Assembly (NCBI GenBank): GCA_001798135.1
Contig: MGRJ01000015.1
Location: forward strand, 207,451-271,450
DNA from: Deltaproteobacteria bacterium RIFCSPHIGHO2_02_FULL_40_28
Lineage (GTDB): Bacteria; UBA10199; 2-12-FULL-40-28
Direction: 5' to 3'
DNA length: 64,000 bases
Shown: positions 1-8,737 of the stretch, piece after piece
Layout of the letters: each line of letters opens with the position of its first letter
Numbering within the stretch: position 1 is the first letter of the stretch
Notes under the pieces: model-generated
The model's database searches: none
The model's input: only the letters and a program-made list of their open reading frames with translations
What the model was told of the DNA's origin: nothing
Translations under genes and position numbers: made by a program

Positions 1-563
1 TCCATACCACCATGCATAAGTTTTTGAGCAATTTCCTTCATACGAGAAGTAGCCATTAACAAAACAAGAGTTCTTATTTTAGAAACAGCATCCCAGTCTG
101 TTTTTTGTTGTTGTGATTCTTCATAACCTGTAATGACAGCAAAACTTGAAGAATAAGAACGGTGAGTGAGTGGTATGCCTGCATAAGCTAATACGCCGTT
201 AAAAGAACTAACCCCAGGAATCACTTCAAAGGGAATATGTGCTTTTGCTAGTTCTACTGCCTCCTCACCACCCCTTCCAAAAACGAAGGGATCTCCCCCT
301 TTTAATCTCACAACAATCTTTCCTTGATTGGCATAAAAAATCATCAACCTCGTAATTTCATCTTGAGGCATGGAGCATGCTCCACATGGTTTGCCAACAT
401 AAAATGACTGACATGTTTTTTGAGTATGAGACAAAAAATATGGGTTAGCTAAAAAATCGTAAAGAACAATATCAGCCTTGGCAAGAGCAGCTACCCCTGC
501 CAGTGTGATTAATTGCGGATCTCCTGGGCCAGCTCCTACTAAGTAAACTAATCCCTTGTTCAT
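1..563 (-). CDS. cobA: Uroporphyrinogen-III C-methyltransferase (SUMT), partial at window edge
   Basis: This enzyme adds two SAM-derived methyl groups to uroporphyrinogen III to give precorrin-2, at the branch to siroheme and cobalamin. The minus-strand translation begins MNKGLVYLVGAGPGDPQLIT, the GxGPGDP methyltransferase P-loop. It continues with VVRLKGGDPFVFGRGGEE and VIPGVSSFNGVLAYAGIPLTHR, all diagnostic of the SUMT/CobA family. The C-terminus lies beyond base 1. Two adjacent ATGs occur (566 and 563); GGAG sits 6 nt before the second, so I use 563. It overlaps the dprA stop by one base, suggesting coupling. A fused CysG- or HemD-type protein cannot be excluded because the end is missing. 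Confidence 0.93.
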   Translation of the reverse strand, partial: MNKGLVYLVGAGPGDPQLITLAGVAALAKADIVLYDFLANPYFLSHTQKTCQSFYVGKPCGACSMPQDEITRLMIFYANQGKIVVRLKGGDPFVFGRGGEEAVELAKAHIPFEVIPGVSSFNGVLAYAGIPLTHRSYSSSFAVITGYEESQQQKTDWDAVSKIRTLVLLMATSRMKEIAQKLMHGGM

Positions 564-1441
564 CATTTACTCCAACCTGTAATAGATTCATAAATGCCCC
601 CATCAGTAGCCTTTATTTTTCCATTGAGTTCCATAATCGTTACTAATTCCATCACTTTTTCTGTTGAAAAACCGGTATGAAAAACTAAATCATCAAGTCT
701 TGCTTTTTGAGTCGAACAAAAATCTAAAATCTGTTTTTCATCTTTTGTAACTTGTGAATTTTCTTTTTCAATACAAGGGTAGTTAAGATCAGAAAGAATA
801 TCATTGGGATGGGTTACAGGTTTAGCACCTTGGGAAATAAGAAAGTGTGGCCCCACTGATTTTTCCCAAAAAATAGACCCAGGAACAGCGTAGACATTTC
901 GATTTTGCTCTAAGGCATACTTGGCTGTAATTAAAGCACCACTTTTTTGAGCAGCCTCCACAACTACAACTCCACGAGATAAACCTGAAATGATTCGATT
1001 TCGTTTTGGGAAATTGTAGCGCGCAACATTTTCTGAATGAGAATACTCTGAAAGAACAACACCTCCACTTTTTACAATCTCATAAACCAAATCTTGATTT
1101 CTGGAAGGATAAATATATTTTAAACCACTTCCTAAAACAGCTACCGTTTTTCCATGAGCACAAAGGGCTGCCTGATGACTTTCGGTATCAATACCTATGG
1201 CTAACCCACTTACAATCCCTAAACCTTGCGTAACCAAGCCTGTCACCAAATGCCTGGTAGCTTCTCTTCCATAATTTGTGCAGTCTCTTGTCCCTACAAT
1301 ACCAACCCAAGAAAACGCATTTAAAATTGAAACATCTCCATAAGCAAAAAAAGTCGAAGGTGGATTATGAATTTCCTTTAAAATTTTAGGATAAAAAGGA
1401 TGATGAAGGGTAACTACGGTAGTTGGTAAATCGTCTATCAC
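563..1441 (-). CDS. dprA: DNA-processing protein DprA, short form
   Basis: DprA loads RecA on incoming single-stranded DNA during natural transformation. The Rossmann core is clear: VGIVGTRDCTNYG, GLGIVSGLAIGIDTESHQAAL, TVAVLGSGLKYIYPSRN and FPKRNRIISGLSRGVVVVEA, followed by a C-terminal winged-helix segment from about residue 225. At 292 residues it lacks the N-terminal SAM/helix-hairpin-helix domain of longer homologs and starts right at the YP-L-I-PP segment. The start is GTG at 1441 with AAGG directly before it, which is poor spacing. Only 44 bases separate it from ihfB, so no room remains for the missing domain. It is coupled to cobA downstream. Confidence 0.93.
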   Translation of the reverse strand: MIDDLPTTVVTLHHPFYPKILKEIHNPPSTFFAYGDVSILNAFSWVGIVGTRDCTNYGREATRHLVTGLVTQGLGIVSGLAIGIDTESHQAALCAHGKTVAVLGSGLKYIYPSRNQDLVYEIVKSGGVVLSEYSHSENVARYNFPKRNRIISGLSRGVVVVEAAQKSGALITAKYALEQNRNVYAVPGSIFWEKSVGPHFLISQGAKPVTHPNDILSDLNYPCIEKENSQVTKDEKQILDFCSTQKARLDDLVFHTGFSTEKVMELVTIMELNGKIKATDGGIYESITGWSK

Positions 1442-1485
1442 CCTTGCATAGATAAATTAGCGGTTCAAAAAAGCAACGATTTTTT

Positions 1486-1830
1486 TTACTGTCCGCCCTC
1501 TCCACCATCAGGGTCGTCAGTACCAACATCGTTATCGTATCTTTCTCCTGTCCATTTTCCATCAACACGTTCTCTTAATTCCTTTCCTACTTTAAAAAAT
1601 GGGAGACGCTTGGGTTTTACTTGAATAGATTCACCTGTACGTGGATTTCTTCCAATATAGGCCCCATATTCCTTATTTACAAAGCTTCCAAATCCTCTAA
1701 TTTCAATTCTGCCACTTTTGGCTAAGGTATCCGTCATTGAATCAAAAATCAGATTCACCACATCCTCTGCCTTCCGGCGCGGTTGTTTCATTTTTTCAGC
1801 AATAATATCAATCAATTCCGATTTATTCAT
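1486..1830 (-). CDS. ihfB: Integration host factor beta-like DNA-bending protein
   Basis: A small nucleoid protein that bends DNA as a heterodimer with IHF-alpha. MNKSELIDIIAEKM, RIEIRGFGSF, GRNPRTGE and PFFKVGKELRERV match IhfB. The last 25 residues or so are an extra acidic, Gly-rich tail (DGKWTGERYDNDVGTDDPDGG) not found in the usual 94-residue protein. An IhfA-like partner is encoded at 39669-39944. It sits upstream of dprA with a 44-base gap. Bases 1831-1974 upstream hold no gene and probably its promoter. HU rather than IHF function is possible. Confidence 0.9.
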   Translation of the reverse strand: MNKSELIDIIAEKMKQPRRKAEDVVNLIFDSMTDTLAKSGRIEIRGFGSFVNKEYGAYIGRNPRTGESIQVKPKRLPFFKVGKELRERVDGKWTGERYDNDVGTDDPDGGEGGQ

Positions 1831-1974
1831 ATCGCCCCCTTTTTCGTTTGGGAAAATCTAGGTTTGATAACCATTCAATTTCATTCATAAAAATATCAGT
1901 TTTTAGAGATAAAGTCAACGCTTCCCCCTCTCTCTTTTCTTCACATTATAACCTATTGATATTAATCACTTTTT

Positions 1975-3897
1975 CTAATTCTGATTTTTGATTTCCCCTC
2001 TCATCGATTGAAGAGCCATGGCAATCAGGCCTTCGGGGCTTGTGGACAGTTCAGGGTAAATAGCAAATCCGCAAGCCACATGAGGTTCTATTTTAGATCC
2101 CAAGTAGTCTCTCACGCATTCCTCAATTGTTTGTTTGATACGATTTAAAATAGAGCGGGCTCCCATGGGCCCAATATCAGGAATAATAGCTAAAAAATCT
2201 TTAAGTGTGTAATGAAACAGGTGATCAGTTTGTCTTAAGCAATGCACGCGGATGCGATCTTCAACCATTTCAAATAATTTACCAAGTTCGATGTCTTCTA
2301 AATTTTTTCGCAAGATCTTAAGATTTTGAACTGAAAAACAAAAAACACCTAGAGAAAAATTTTTACTCGAAGCTAAAATCATCGCCTCATTTAAAAGGGT
2401 TCTAAAATCATGATCGATATCGTACTGAGCAATGAGAAAATGAAATCTAGAGCCACATCCTACTTCACTTTCCATCCAAATTTTCCCCTGATGTAATTCG
2501 ATGATCTCCTTACAAAGAGCAAGCCCTAAACCTGTACCCTTGTAACCACTGCCACCCATGGGACGATGGATTTGTTCAAACTTATTAAATAAAACCGATT
2601 GATGAGATTTTTCAATGCCTACACCATCATCAATAATACTGATTTGGAGTTGGTTTTTTTGGTCTCCCACAATATCTTGGCATTTGATAATAATTTTACT
2701 TTTGGCAAAACGAAGGGCATTATCAATCAGATTGTGCAGCACTTGAACCAAAAGGTCTGAATCAGCATAACAAGGCATCAGATAATGGGGAAGATCGAGA
2801 ATCAATTGAATACCCTTTTGTTTAACTTGGGTTTCATAATTTTTAATTAAATCATCAAGAATAGGTTTTAAATCAACTCGTCGTAAACGTACCGTAATTT
2901 TTCCAGACTCAAGCCTTGCCATATCTAAAAGATTATTAATAAGCTTGGTAAGTCTTTCAACATTACGACTTGTTGTTTTAACCAAAGCCTGTTGTTTTTC
3001 ACTTAAAGACCCTACAATACCGTACTCGAGATTAGAAATAGCTCCTTTAACAATAGCTAAGGGAGTACGTAATTCATGAGATACCGTACTTACAAAATCA
3101 TCTTTCAATACCTCCATCCGTTTTTTCTGAGTCACATCCAAAAAAGACCAAGATCGACCATAGTAAGTAGCATCTAATCCTCTTACTGGGACTGTATAAT
3201 ATTCAAAAATGTGACCATCCTTTAATTGAATCTCCCCTGAGGCCACTTCTAAACTTAAGTGATTATTTAAAATAATATGTTTTGCAAATTCATCCTCTTC
3301 TAAAAGCATATTTTTGATATGTATAAAAATTTGTGAGTCATCCCACTGATAAAGCAATTCCTTTTTAAATTTAAATATATCCAAAAATCGCTGATTAACT
3401 TTGTAAACACTGTGGTCACTCAACAAAATAAGAACAGCTTCCCAAGCAGAATCTAATTGGCATTCTAAAAGAGATTTTTGAAAATAGATTTGATCTTCAA
3501 TTTTCTGCCTTTCGATAGCATAAAGCATGGCCTTAGAAAGAGATTGAGCTGTAATTTCTCCCTTATTTAAATAATCTTGAGCTCCTAGATGAACGGCTTC
3601 AATAGCTTTTTTTTCATCTTTAAAGCCGGTTAAAACAACAATGGGCCATTTACGATTAAGGGATTTAATTTGAATAATGCCATCAACCCCCTTGGTATCC
3701 GGGAGAGAAAGATCCAAAAGCACAACATCAAAATGATTTTTTTGAAGACAAACCAGGGCTTGGCTTAAGCTTAAGATTGCCGTAATGTGATAACCAGGAC
3801 TAGAAATATTTTGCACATATTCTTTAATCAAGGCAACATCACCTGGGTTATCTTCTATCATTAAAACCTGAAGAACATTTTTTTCTTGATTAGACAT
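1975..3897 (-). CDS. Receiver-PAS-histidine kinase with C-terminal degenerate GGDEF-like domain
   Basis: A cytoplasmic two-component hybrid protein. Residues about 8-130 are a receiver domain (LMIEDNPGD, phosphoacceptor Asp in VVLLDLSLPD, Lys in YLNKGE). A PAS-like segment covers about 140-260. HisKA has its His in FVSTVSHELRTPLAIVKG, and HATPase_c has NLIDNALRFA, IIDDGVGI and GTGLGLALCKEI. From about residue 500 there is an extra domain of about 130 residues whose fold pattern resembles GGDEF, but the signature loop reads HYTLKDFLAIIPD, so cyclase activity is not expected. The start overlaps the upstream kinase gene by 8 bases, so the two are translated together. Confidence 0.85.
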   Translation of the reverse strand: MSNQEKNVLQVLMIEDNPGDVALIKEYVQNISSPGYHITAILSLSQALVCLQKNHFDVVLLDLSLPDTKGVDGIIQIKSLNRKWPIVVLTGFKDEKKAIEAVHLGAQDYLNKGEITAQSLSKAMLYAIERQKIEDQIYFQKSLLECQLDSAWEAVLILLSDHSVYKVNQRFLDIFKFKKELLYQWDDSQIFIHIKNMLLEEDEFAKHIILNNHLSLEVASGEIQLKDGHIFEYYTVPVRGLDATYYGRSWSFLDVTQKKRMEVLKDDFVSTVSHELRTPLAIVKGAISNLEYGIVGSLSEKQQALVKTTSRNVERLTKLINNLLDMARLESGKITVRLRRVDLKPILDDLIKNYETQVKQKGIQLILDLPHYLMPCYADSDLLVQVLHNLIDNALRFAKSKIIIKCQDIVGDQKNQLQISIIDDGVGIEKSHQSVLFNKFEQIHRPMGGSGYKGTGLGLALCKEIIELHQGKIWMESEVGCGSRFHFLIAQYDIDHDFRTLLNEAMILASSKNFSLGVFCFSVQNLKILRKNLEDIELGKLFEMVEDRIRVHCLRQTDHLFHYTLKDFLAIIPDIGPMGARSILNRIKQTIEECVRDYLGSKIEPHVACGFAIYPELSTSPEGLIAMALQSMRGEIKNQN

Positions 3898-5722
3898 AAC
3901 TTCCTTCTTTAGGCCAGCTGAAGGAAATGGTGGTTCCCTGCCCAGGAGCAGAGTCTACCCATACTTGCCCACCATGTGATTCTACAATACGTTTACACAC
4001 GGCCAAACCAATACCAAAACCACTAAATTGTGTATGAGCATGAAGTTTTGCAAAAAGATCAAAAATTTTATCCTGATCTTTTTTCTCAATCCCTATTCCA
4101 TTATCAGCAATCGAAAAAATATAATTAGATCCAGCGTCTTTTGATTTAATTTCTATCAATAAATTTTTATCTCTTTTAAACTTAATAGCATTTGAAATCA
4201 AATTTTGGAAAAGTCTCTCTAAACTTCCTTGATAGGCACGAACTTGTGGAAGAACTTCTTTTTTAATCTCAACCTTTGTTTCTTGAATGGTGGCACTTAA
4301 ATTTTTAAGTGCACACTCTAAAGCTTCATTGGAATTAACAAAATCGATCTCTTGCTCATGCTTGGTGGCTCTGGAATATTCTAAAAGATTAGAAATCATC
4401 TGTTGCATTCTTTTAGCTCCATCTACAACATGATGTAAGTAGCCAAGGGTTTTTTCATCCTGACTTTCCAGTTTTTTTTCTAAAAGATCCCCAAAGCCAG
4501 TAATCATACGAAGCGGCTCTTGCAAATCATGCGAAGCAACATAGGCAAACTGTTCTAAATCATGATTGGATTCTTTTAACTGTCTCGCTTGTTCAATTGT
4601 CAAATTTTCTGATTTTTTTCTTTCAGTGATATCTCTTACAAAAATATTAAAAGAGTATCCTTCACCAAATGGGAAAATAGACATGGAAATTTCAACCGGA
4701 AAAGCCTCCCCTTTTTTATTATAGGCTTTAACCTCTACATTTTGATTCAAAATGGGATCTGCTCCTTTTTCAAGATACTCTTTCATTCTTGTTTGCAGGT
4801 GACACGCTAAATCATCAGATAAAACGAGAGCAGATAACTTTTGCCCAGAAGCTTCTTTTTTGCTCATCCCAAAAAGAACTTCGGCTCGTTGATTCCATTC
4901 TCTAATCACTCCATTTTCATCAAGTGATAAGAAAGCATCATTGGCTGTTTCTATAATCAGTGAATATCTTTCTTGAAGCTTAGCTAGGGTTGCATAAGAA
5001 ACCAATAAATCACGGTTACGTTTTTCAATTTCATCTTTTTGTAAACTTAAGAGCTGGCTTGTTTGAGCAAGCACTTGCTGACGAGTTTTTTCTAAATTGA
5101 ATTGTCTGATAATTTCAAGAGAAGCACTGGCCAAAAGTAAAAGCATTCCAGAAAGCCTCAGAGATGAAGCAGGAATTGGAGACCAACTCACAAGGGAAGC
5201 AGGATAAAAAATAACAAAAAAACTACAAACAAATTCAATCAAGGCCATGCCTAAAAGCATGCGTTCAAAAATACCTCTCAGAGAATCTAAAAAAAGAAAA
5301 AAGACAACTCCACCAAGAAAAAGAAAAAAACTAATCCATTTGAGTAATAGAAAATTTGTTCCCCAAAAATTGAAATAAATTAAAGTGCCAATAAGATACA
5401 GTCCTAAAAAAGTAAGGATGATTTTCATCATCCAACTTACAGATAGTTTTTCTACATCCTTGGTCCATTTAAGAAAAAATAAAAAAACTAAAAATCCACC
5501 CGCTTCAAAAAAACGCTGGGCAAACCAACGGTGAGAATGTTCTGGGAAAAAAAAACGGCTTCCAAAAATAGAAGCCCCATCGAAAAAGAAAAAAAGAGCA
5601 CAAAGCCCAAAACTAACCCATCCACTAATCTTGTAGGCCACAAGAAGAGTAATCGACCCCAAGAACACCGTGGCAATAAGCAGGGCCTCCTGAATCTGAG
5701 GATTTACCATCATCTGAGGCAT
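3890..5722 (-). CDS. Membrane-bound PAS histidine kinase
   Basis: A sensor kinase of 610 residues. About seven hydrophobic helices fill residues 10-210 (a 7TM-like sensor), followed by a short coiled coil (about 215-250). A PAS domain follows (about 250-370: FLSLDENGVIREWNQRAEVLFGMS), then HisKA with His in FAYVASHDLQEPLRMITGFG, and HATPase_c with NLISNAIKFKRD, IADNGIGIEKKD and FGIGLAVCKRIVESHGG. The HDLQEPLR box is typical of bacteriophytochrome-type kinases. It is first in a two-gene unit with the receiver-kinase downstream, which is a plausible phosphorelay partner. Its input signal is unknown. Confidence 0.88.
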   Translation of the reverse strand: MPQMMVNPQIQEALLIATVFLGSITLLVAYKISGWVSFGLCALFFFFDGASIFGSRFFFPEHSHRWFAQRFFEAGGFLVFLFFLKWTKDVEKLSVSWMMKIILTFLGLYLIGTLIYFNFWGTNFLLLKWISFFLFLGGVVFFLFLDSLRGIFERMLLGMALIEFVCSFFVIFYPASLVSWSPIPASSLRLSGMLLLLASASLEIIRQFNLEKTRQQVLAQTSQLLSLQKDEIEKRNRDLLVSYATLAKLQERYSLIIETANDAFLSLDENGVIREWNQRAEVLFGMSKKEASGQKLSALVLSDDLACHLQTRMKEYLEKGADPILNQNVEVKAYNKKGEAFPVEISMSIFPFGEGYSFNIFVRDITERKKSENLTIEQARQLKESNHDLEQFAYVASHDLQEPLRMITGFGDLLEKKLESQDEKTLGYLHHVVDGAKRMQQMISNLLEYSRATKHEQEIDFVNSNEALECALKNLSATIQETKVEIKKEVLPQVRAYQGSLERLFQNLISNAIKFKRDKNLLIEIKSKDAGSNYIFSIADNGIGIEKKDQDKIFDLFAKLHAHTQFSGFGIGLAVCKRIVESHGGQVWVDSAPGQGTTISFSWPKEGSYV

Positions 5723-5756
5723 AGTTTAAAATAATACATTGATTTCGGTCACTTGG

Positions 5757-6359
5757 CTAGGATGATTTTTTAAGGTGCTTTAAGGCTTGATGATAAATTT
5801 GTGAAACCCTAGCCTTGGACACACCAAGATCCAGAGCTAATTGAGCAAAGGGTTTGTCTTGAAAATAATGGAAATAGATTACTTTCTTCTCTAGGGGTGC
5901 AAGATGATTAAGACGTGAATAAAGCCAATTTTTTTGATCTTGATAATCAACCATTTCGGCTGCATCAACTTCTGTTTCATAAGATAGATTAACTGCTTCG
6001 CAAGCTACCTTATTTTCAACCTCCAACCAATTTTTTTGATTTTGCATCAGCCCTAAAAGATGTTCTTGTCGACGAATATTTCTCCTTTGATATCTAGAAG
6101 ATAGATCTAGTTTTCTTAAGTAATCCTGGATAGATCCGCGAATTCGAATACGGGCATAGGTAGGAAAGAGATTGTGATCTCCATCCCAGTTAAAACGAAC
6201 CACTGCCTCAATAAGCCCCAAGATACCAGCGTGGGTTAAATCATCGCGTTCAATCCAACGAGGAAGATGAAGGCCGAGGTAGGATAGCAAAGTATCTACC
6301 AAATAAAGATAAGTGGTTACCTTGTGACCCTGATTCTTTGTCAAAGGTTCTAAAAACAA
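5757..6359 (-). CDS. fliA: RNA polymerase sigma factor, FliA/WhiG (sigma-28) type
   Basis: An alternative sigma-70-family factor of about 200 residues. Region 2 reads DDLTHAGILGLIEAVVRF and YARIRIRGSIQDYLRKLD, close to the FliA IRIRGAMLDELR-x-LD signature. Region 4 contains LGVSKARVSQIYHQALKHLKK, a typical sigma-28 helix-turn-helix. An ORF extends upstream to 6482, but the added residues encode AGAAGGAGG, and TTG at 6359 lies 6 nt after it, so TTG is the better start. This also removes an overlap with divergent erpA. Three GCCGATAA promoters near 54.06, 56.04 and 60.32 kb match this sigma class. No flagellar genes are in the window, so it may serve another role. Confidence 0.82.
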   Translation of the reverse strand: MFLEPLTKNQGHKVTTYLYLVDTLLSYLGLHLPRWIERDDLTHAGILGLIEAVVRFNWDGDHNLFPTYARIRIRGSIQDYLRKLDLSSRYQRRNIRRQEHLLGLMQNQKNWLEVENKVACEAVNLSYETEVDAAEMVDYQDQKNWLYSRLNHLAPLEKKVIYFHYFQDKPFAQLALDLGVSKARVSQIYHQALKHLKKSS

Positions 6360-6365
6360 CCCCGC

Positions 6366-6374
6366 CCTCCTTCT
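6366..6374 (-). promoter_or_regulatory. Shine-Dalgarno deciding the fliA TTG start
   Basis: AGAAGGAGG on the minus strand is followed 6 nt later by TTG at 6359. This near-perfect site lies inside the longer ORF and would be wasted if translation began at the upstream ATG (6383). Confidence 0.7.
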
Positions 6375-6461
6375 AACTATCATACAATGATAGTCAAAAT
6401 TTTGACTAAAAACAACTGGATTGTTTTGACAGAGAGGATAAAATGAAATAAAAGGAAAGGT

Positions 6462-6833
6462 ATGGAACAACAAAATCAACAAGTAAAACCATTAGATGAA
6501 ACTATCCCCATTATAACCCTGACAGGAAAAGCCATGAATAAAATCAAGGGGGTAACCCTATCAAACCCAAACTATGAAGGAAAACTTTTCCGAATTTCAG
6601 TAGAAGGTGGGGGGTGTAGTGGATTTCAATATGGCTTTAGCTTTGATGATCCCAAGGAAGGAGACATTAAGGTAAGCTGTGGAGATTTAAATGTACTCGT
6701 TGATTCTCAAACCAGGCTTTATGTGCATGGCTCACAAATTGATTATGTTGAAGATTTAAAAAGTTCTGGTTTTGTAGTTCAAAATCCCAAAGCCAAGGCT
6801 ACCTGTGGCTGTGGCGTTTCCTTTACTGTTTAA
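6462..6833 (+). CDS. erpA: Iron-sulfur cluster insertion protein ErpA (HesB/IscA family)
   Basis: An A-type carrier that delivers Fe-S clusters to apoproteins. It is 123 residues long and carries the three conserved cysteines: Cys52 in GGGCSGFQYGF and Cys115/Cys117 in ATCGCGVSF near the C-terminus. AAAGGAAAGGT precedes the ATG. It is divergent from the sigma factor and convergent with tsaE, with the stop codons overlapping by 4 bases. The family call is firm; ErpA versus IscA versus SufA is less so, and there is no isc or suf operon here to decide. Confidence 0.9.
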   Translation: MEQQNQQVKPLDETIPIITLTGKAMNKIKGVTLSNPNYEGKLFRISVEGGGCSGFQYGFSFDDPKEGDIKVSCGDLNVLVDSQTRLYVHGSQIDYVEDLKSSGFVVQNPKAKATCGCGVSFTV

Positions 6834-7240
6834 CCCATCGAAATTTTTCTTACTCCCCCATTTTCAACTTCTAAAATAATTTGGTGGGTATACCAATCTC
6901 TCATCTCTAAAAATTTATTTCCCCATTCAATAACAGTAATATTGTCTTTAATTTGATCTTCAAAATCAAGATCAAGCACTTCTCTAAAATAATCTAGGCG
7001 ATAAAAATCCAAATGATAAAGAAAACCTTGGGCAAGAGGATACTGATGCATCAAGGAAAAGGTTGGAGAATGCACTAACTCTAAGTGTACCCCCCCCAAA
7101 CCCTCATAAAGTCCTCGCACAAAAGTTGTTTTTCCAGCTCCTAACTCCCCAACAAGAGAAAGACAAGACCCTGGTTTTAAATTCTTGGCAAAAGCACTTC
7201 CCAAATTTTCAGTTTCCTCATTACTTTTTGTATAATGCAT
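6830..7240 (-). CDS. tsaE: tRNA threonylcarbamoyladenosine biosynthesis ATPase TsaE
   Basis: The ATPase component needed for t6A37 modification of ANN-decoding tRNAs, working with TsaB and TsaD. Walker A is GELGAGKTTFVRGL. HSPTFSLMHQY and LYHLDFYRL are the family's switch and Walker B-like segments, and VIEWGNKF the conserved C-terminal motif. Length (136) is slightly short but normal. The start overlaps the nnr stop by 20 bases, with GGAAG 4 nt before the ATG. nnr-tsaE adjacency is common in bacteria. Confidence 0.94.
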   Translation of the reverse strand: MHYTKSNEETENLGSAFAKNLKPGSCLSLVGELGAGKTTFVRGLYEGLGGVHLELVHSPTFSLMHQYPLAQGFLYHLDFYRLDYFREVLDLDFEDQIKDNITVIEWGNKFLEMRDWYTHQIILEVENGGVRKISMG

Positions 7241-8735
7241 AAATCTTCCAATGCGATAGAATCTCAGAAGCTAAAACAACACGATGTCCTTTTTTTTCTA
7301 GGGTATCTGCCACTAACCCAGTTAAAAAAGGCCCTCCTAAAATGGCCTCGATGCAAAACCCATGTTCCGAAATTAATCCTGCCAAAATTCCACAAAGCAC
7401 ATCACCCTGGCCAGCGCTTGCCTGTGCTGGATTGCCCGTTGGGTTAATCCATTGATCACCATCTGGGAAAGTAATCACACTACAATAACCTTTCAAGATA
7501 AGACAAACCCCATACTGGGTTGAAAAGTTTCTAGCAAAGGAAATGCGATTTTTTTGAACCTCATTGCTCGTTTTTTTAAGTAGCCTCCCCATTTCACCAG
7601 GGTGTGGAGTGAGAAGAGTTGGATATTTTCTTTCACGTAATAAATTAAGGTTTAAAGACAAGGCATTAAGAGCATCAGCATCCAAAATAAGAGGCATCTT
7701 AATTTTTGCAATAATTTCGTGAACAAATTCTATGGTAGAAGAATTACTTCCCAAACCAGGTCCTAAAATAACAACGGAAGCCTCTTTTATTTTTTCTAAA
7801 ACTTTTGGAACATGTTCTTTGCTAAAACAATCTCCATCACCAATAGGTTCGTACATGACCTCTAAATGAGAATAATCAATGCGTTGATAAGAATTTTTTG
7901 GCAAAATAAAAGTAGCAAGCCCTGCTCCCGCTTTTAAAGCTCCAAAACAAGATAAAACTCCAGCTCCAATTTTTCCAAGAGACCCTCCAATAACAAAAAC
8001 ATGACCAAAATTTCCCTTATGAGAATTTTTTGTACGTTTTTGAAATAAAACTTTTATTTTTTCTTTCGTCACTAAATGATGGGAAGGGTTCATTGATATA
8101 AGAAGTTCGTTTTTAAGACCAATGGGAACTACATCAATAAGCCCCACATAGTCATGGGCATCTCCTACAAAAAGGCCCAGCTTAGGAAAACCAAGCGTGA
8201 TGGTGCGATGAGCCGATACGCTTGTTCCCAAAACTTCTCCTGTATTACTATCTAATCCAGAAGGAATATCAATGCTCACAATAGGTACATTCAAACCATT
8301 CATCCAATGAACACATTTCTGGTGCAAACCAGTCAAAGGTTTATTTAAACCCGTACCAAACAAAGCATCAACAATTACAGAATGATTTTTAATTTTTAAA
8401 TCTTTTTTATCTTGAACAAAAAAAATAGGAATTTTTTTAGGACATTTTTTATATTGAATAAAAGCATCGCCCTTTAATTTTTTTTCATCTCCTACAATAA
8501 ACACAGTAACTGAAATCTTTTTTTGAAATAAAAGCCTGGCTACAACCAAACCATCTCCCCCGTTATTTCCCATGCCACAAACAATAAGAACGCTTTCCTT
8601 TTTTTTAAGATAATTTTGCAAAAGAATTTTGGTCACTGCACGACCTGCATTTTCCATAAGAGTTAACGAGGAAATACCAGCAGCAATACTTTTGGCATCT
8701 AGTTTTTGCATTTCTTCTCTGGTTAAAATATCCAT
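7221..8735 (-). CDS. nnr: Bifunctional NAD(P)H-hydrate epimerase/dehydratase
   Basis: A repair enzyme for hydrated NAD(P)H. The N-terminal YjeF_N epimerase domain (about 1-210) shows LTLMENAGRAV, CGMGNNGGDGLVVARLL and DALFGTGLNKPL. The C-terminal ADP-dependent dehydratase (about 225-500) shows GNFGHVFVIGGSLGKIGAG, LDADALNAL, LTPHPGEMGRL, LKGYCSVI and GNPAQASAGQGDVLCGILAG. A GTG at 8741 overlaps the pdxJ stop, but AAGGTGA lies just before ATG at 8735, which I prefer. It is downstream of pdxJ and upstream of tsaE in the same run. Confidence 0.95.
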   Translation of the reverse strand: MDILTREEMQKLDAKSIAAGISSLTLMENAGRAVTKILLQNYLKKKESVLIVCGMGNNGGDGLVVARLLFQKKISVTVFIVGDEKKLKGDAFIQYKKCPKKIPIFFVQDKKDLKIKNHSVIVDALFGTGLNKPLTGLHQKCVHWMNGLNVPIVSIDIPSGLDSNTGEVLGTSVSAHRTITLGFPKLGLFVGDAHDYVGLIDVVPIGLKNELLISMNPSHHLVTKEKIKVLFQKRTKNSHKGNFGHVFVIGGSLGKIGAGVLSCFGALKAGAGLATFILPKNSYQRIDYSHLEVMYEPIGDGDCFSKEHVPKVLEKIKEASVVILGPGLGSNSSTIEFVHEIIAKIKMPLILDADALNALSLNLNLLRERKYPTLLTPHPGEMGRLLKKTSNEVQKNRISFARNFSTQYGVCLILKGYCSVITFPDGDQWINPTGNPAQASAGQGDVLCGILAGLISEHGFCIEAILGGPFLTGLVADTLEKKGHRVVLASEILSHWKIYALYKK

Positions 8736-8737
8736 AG

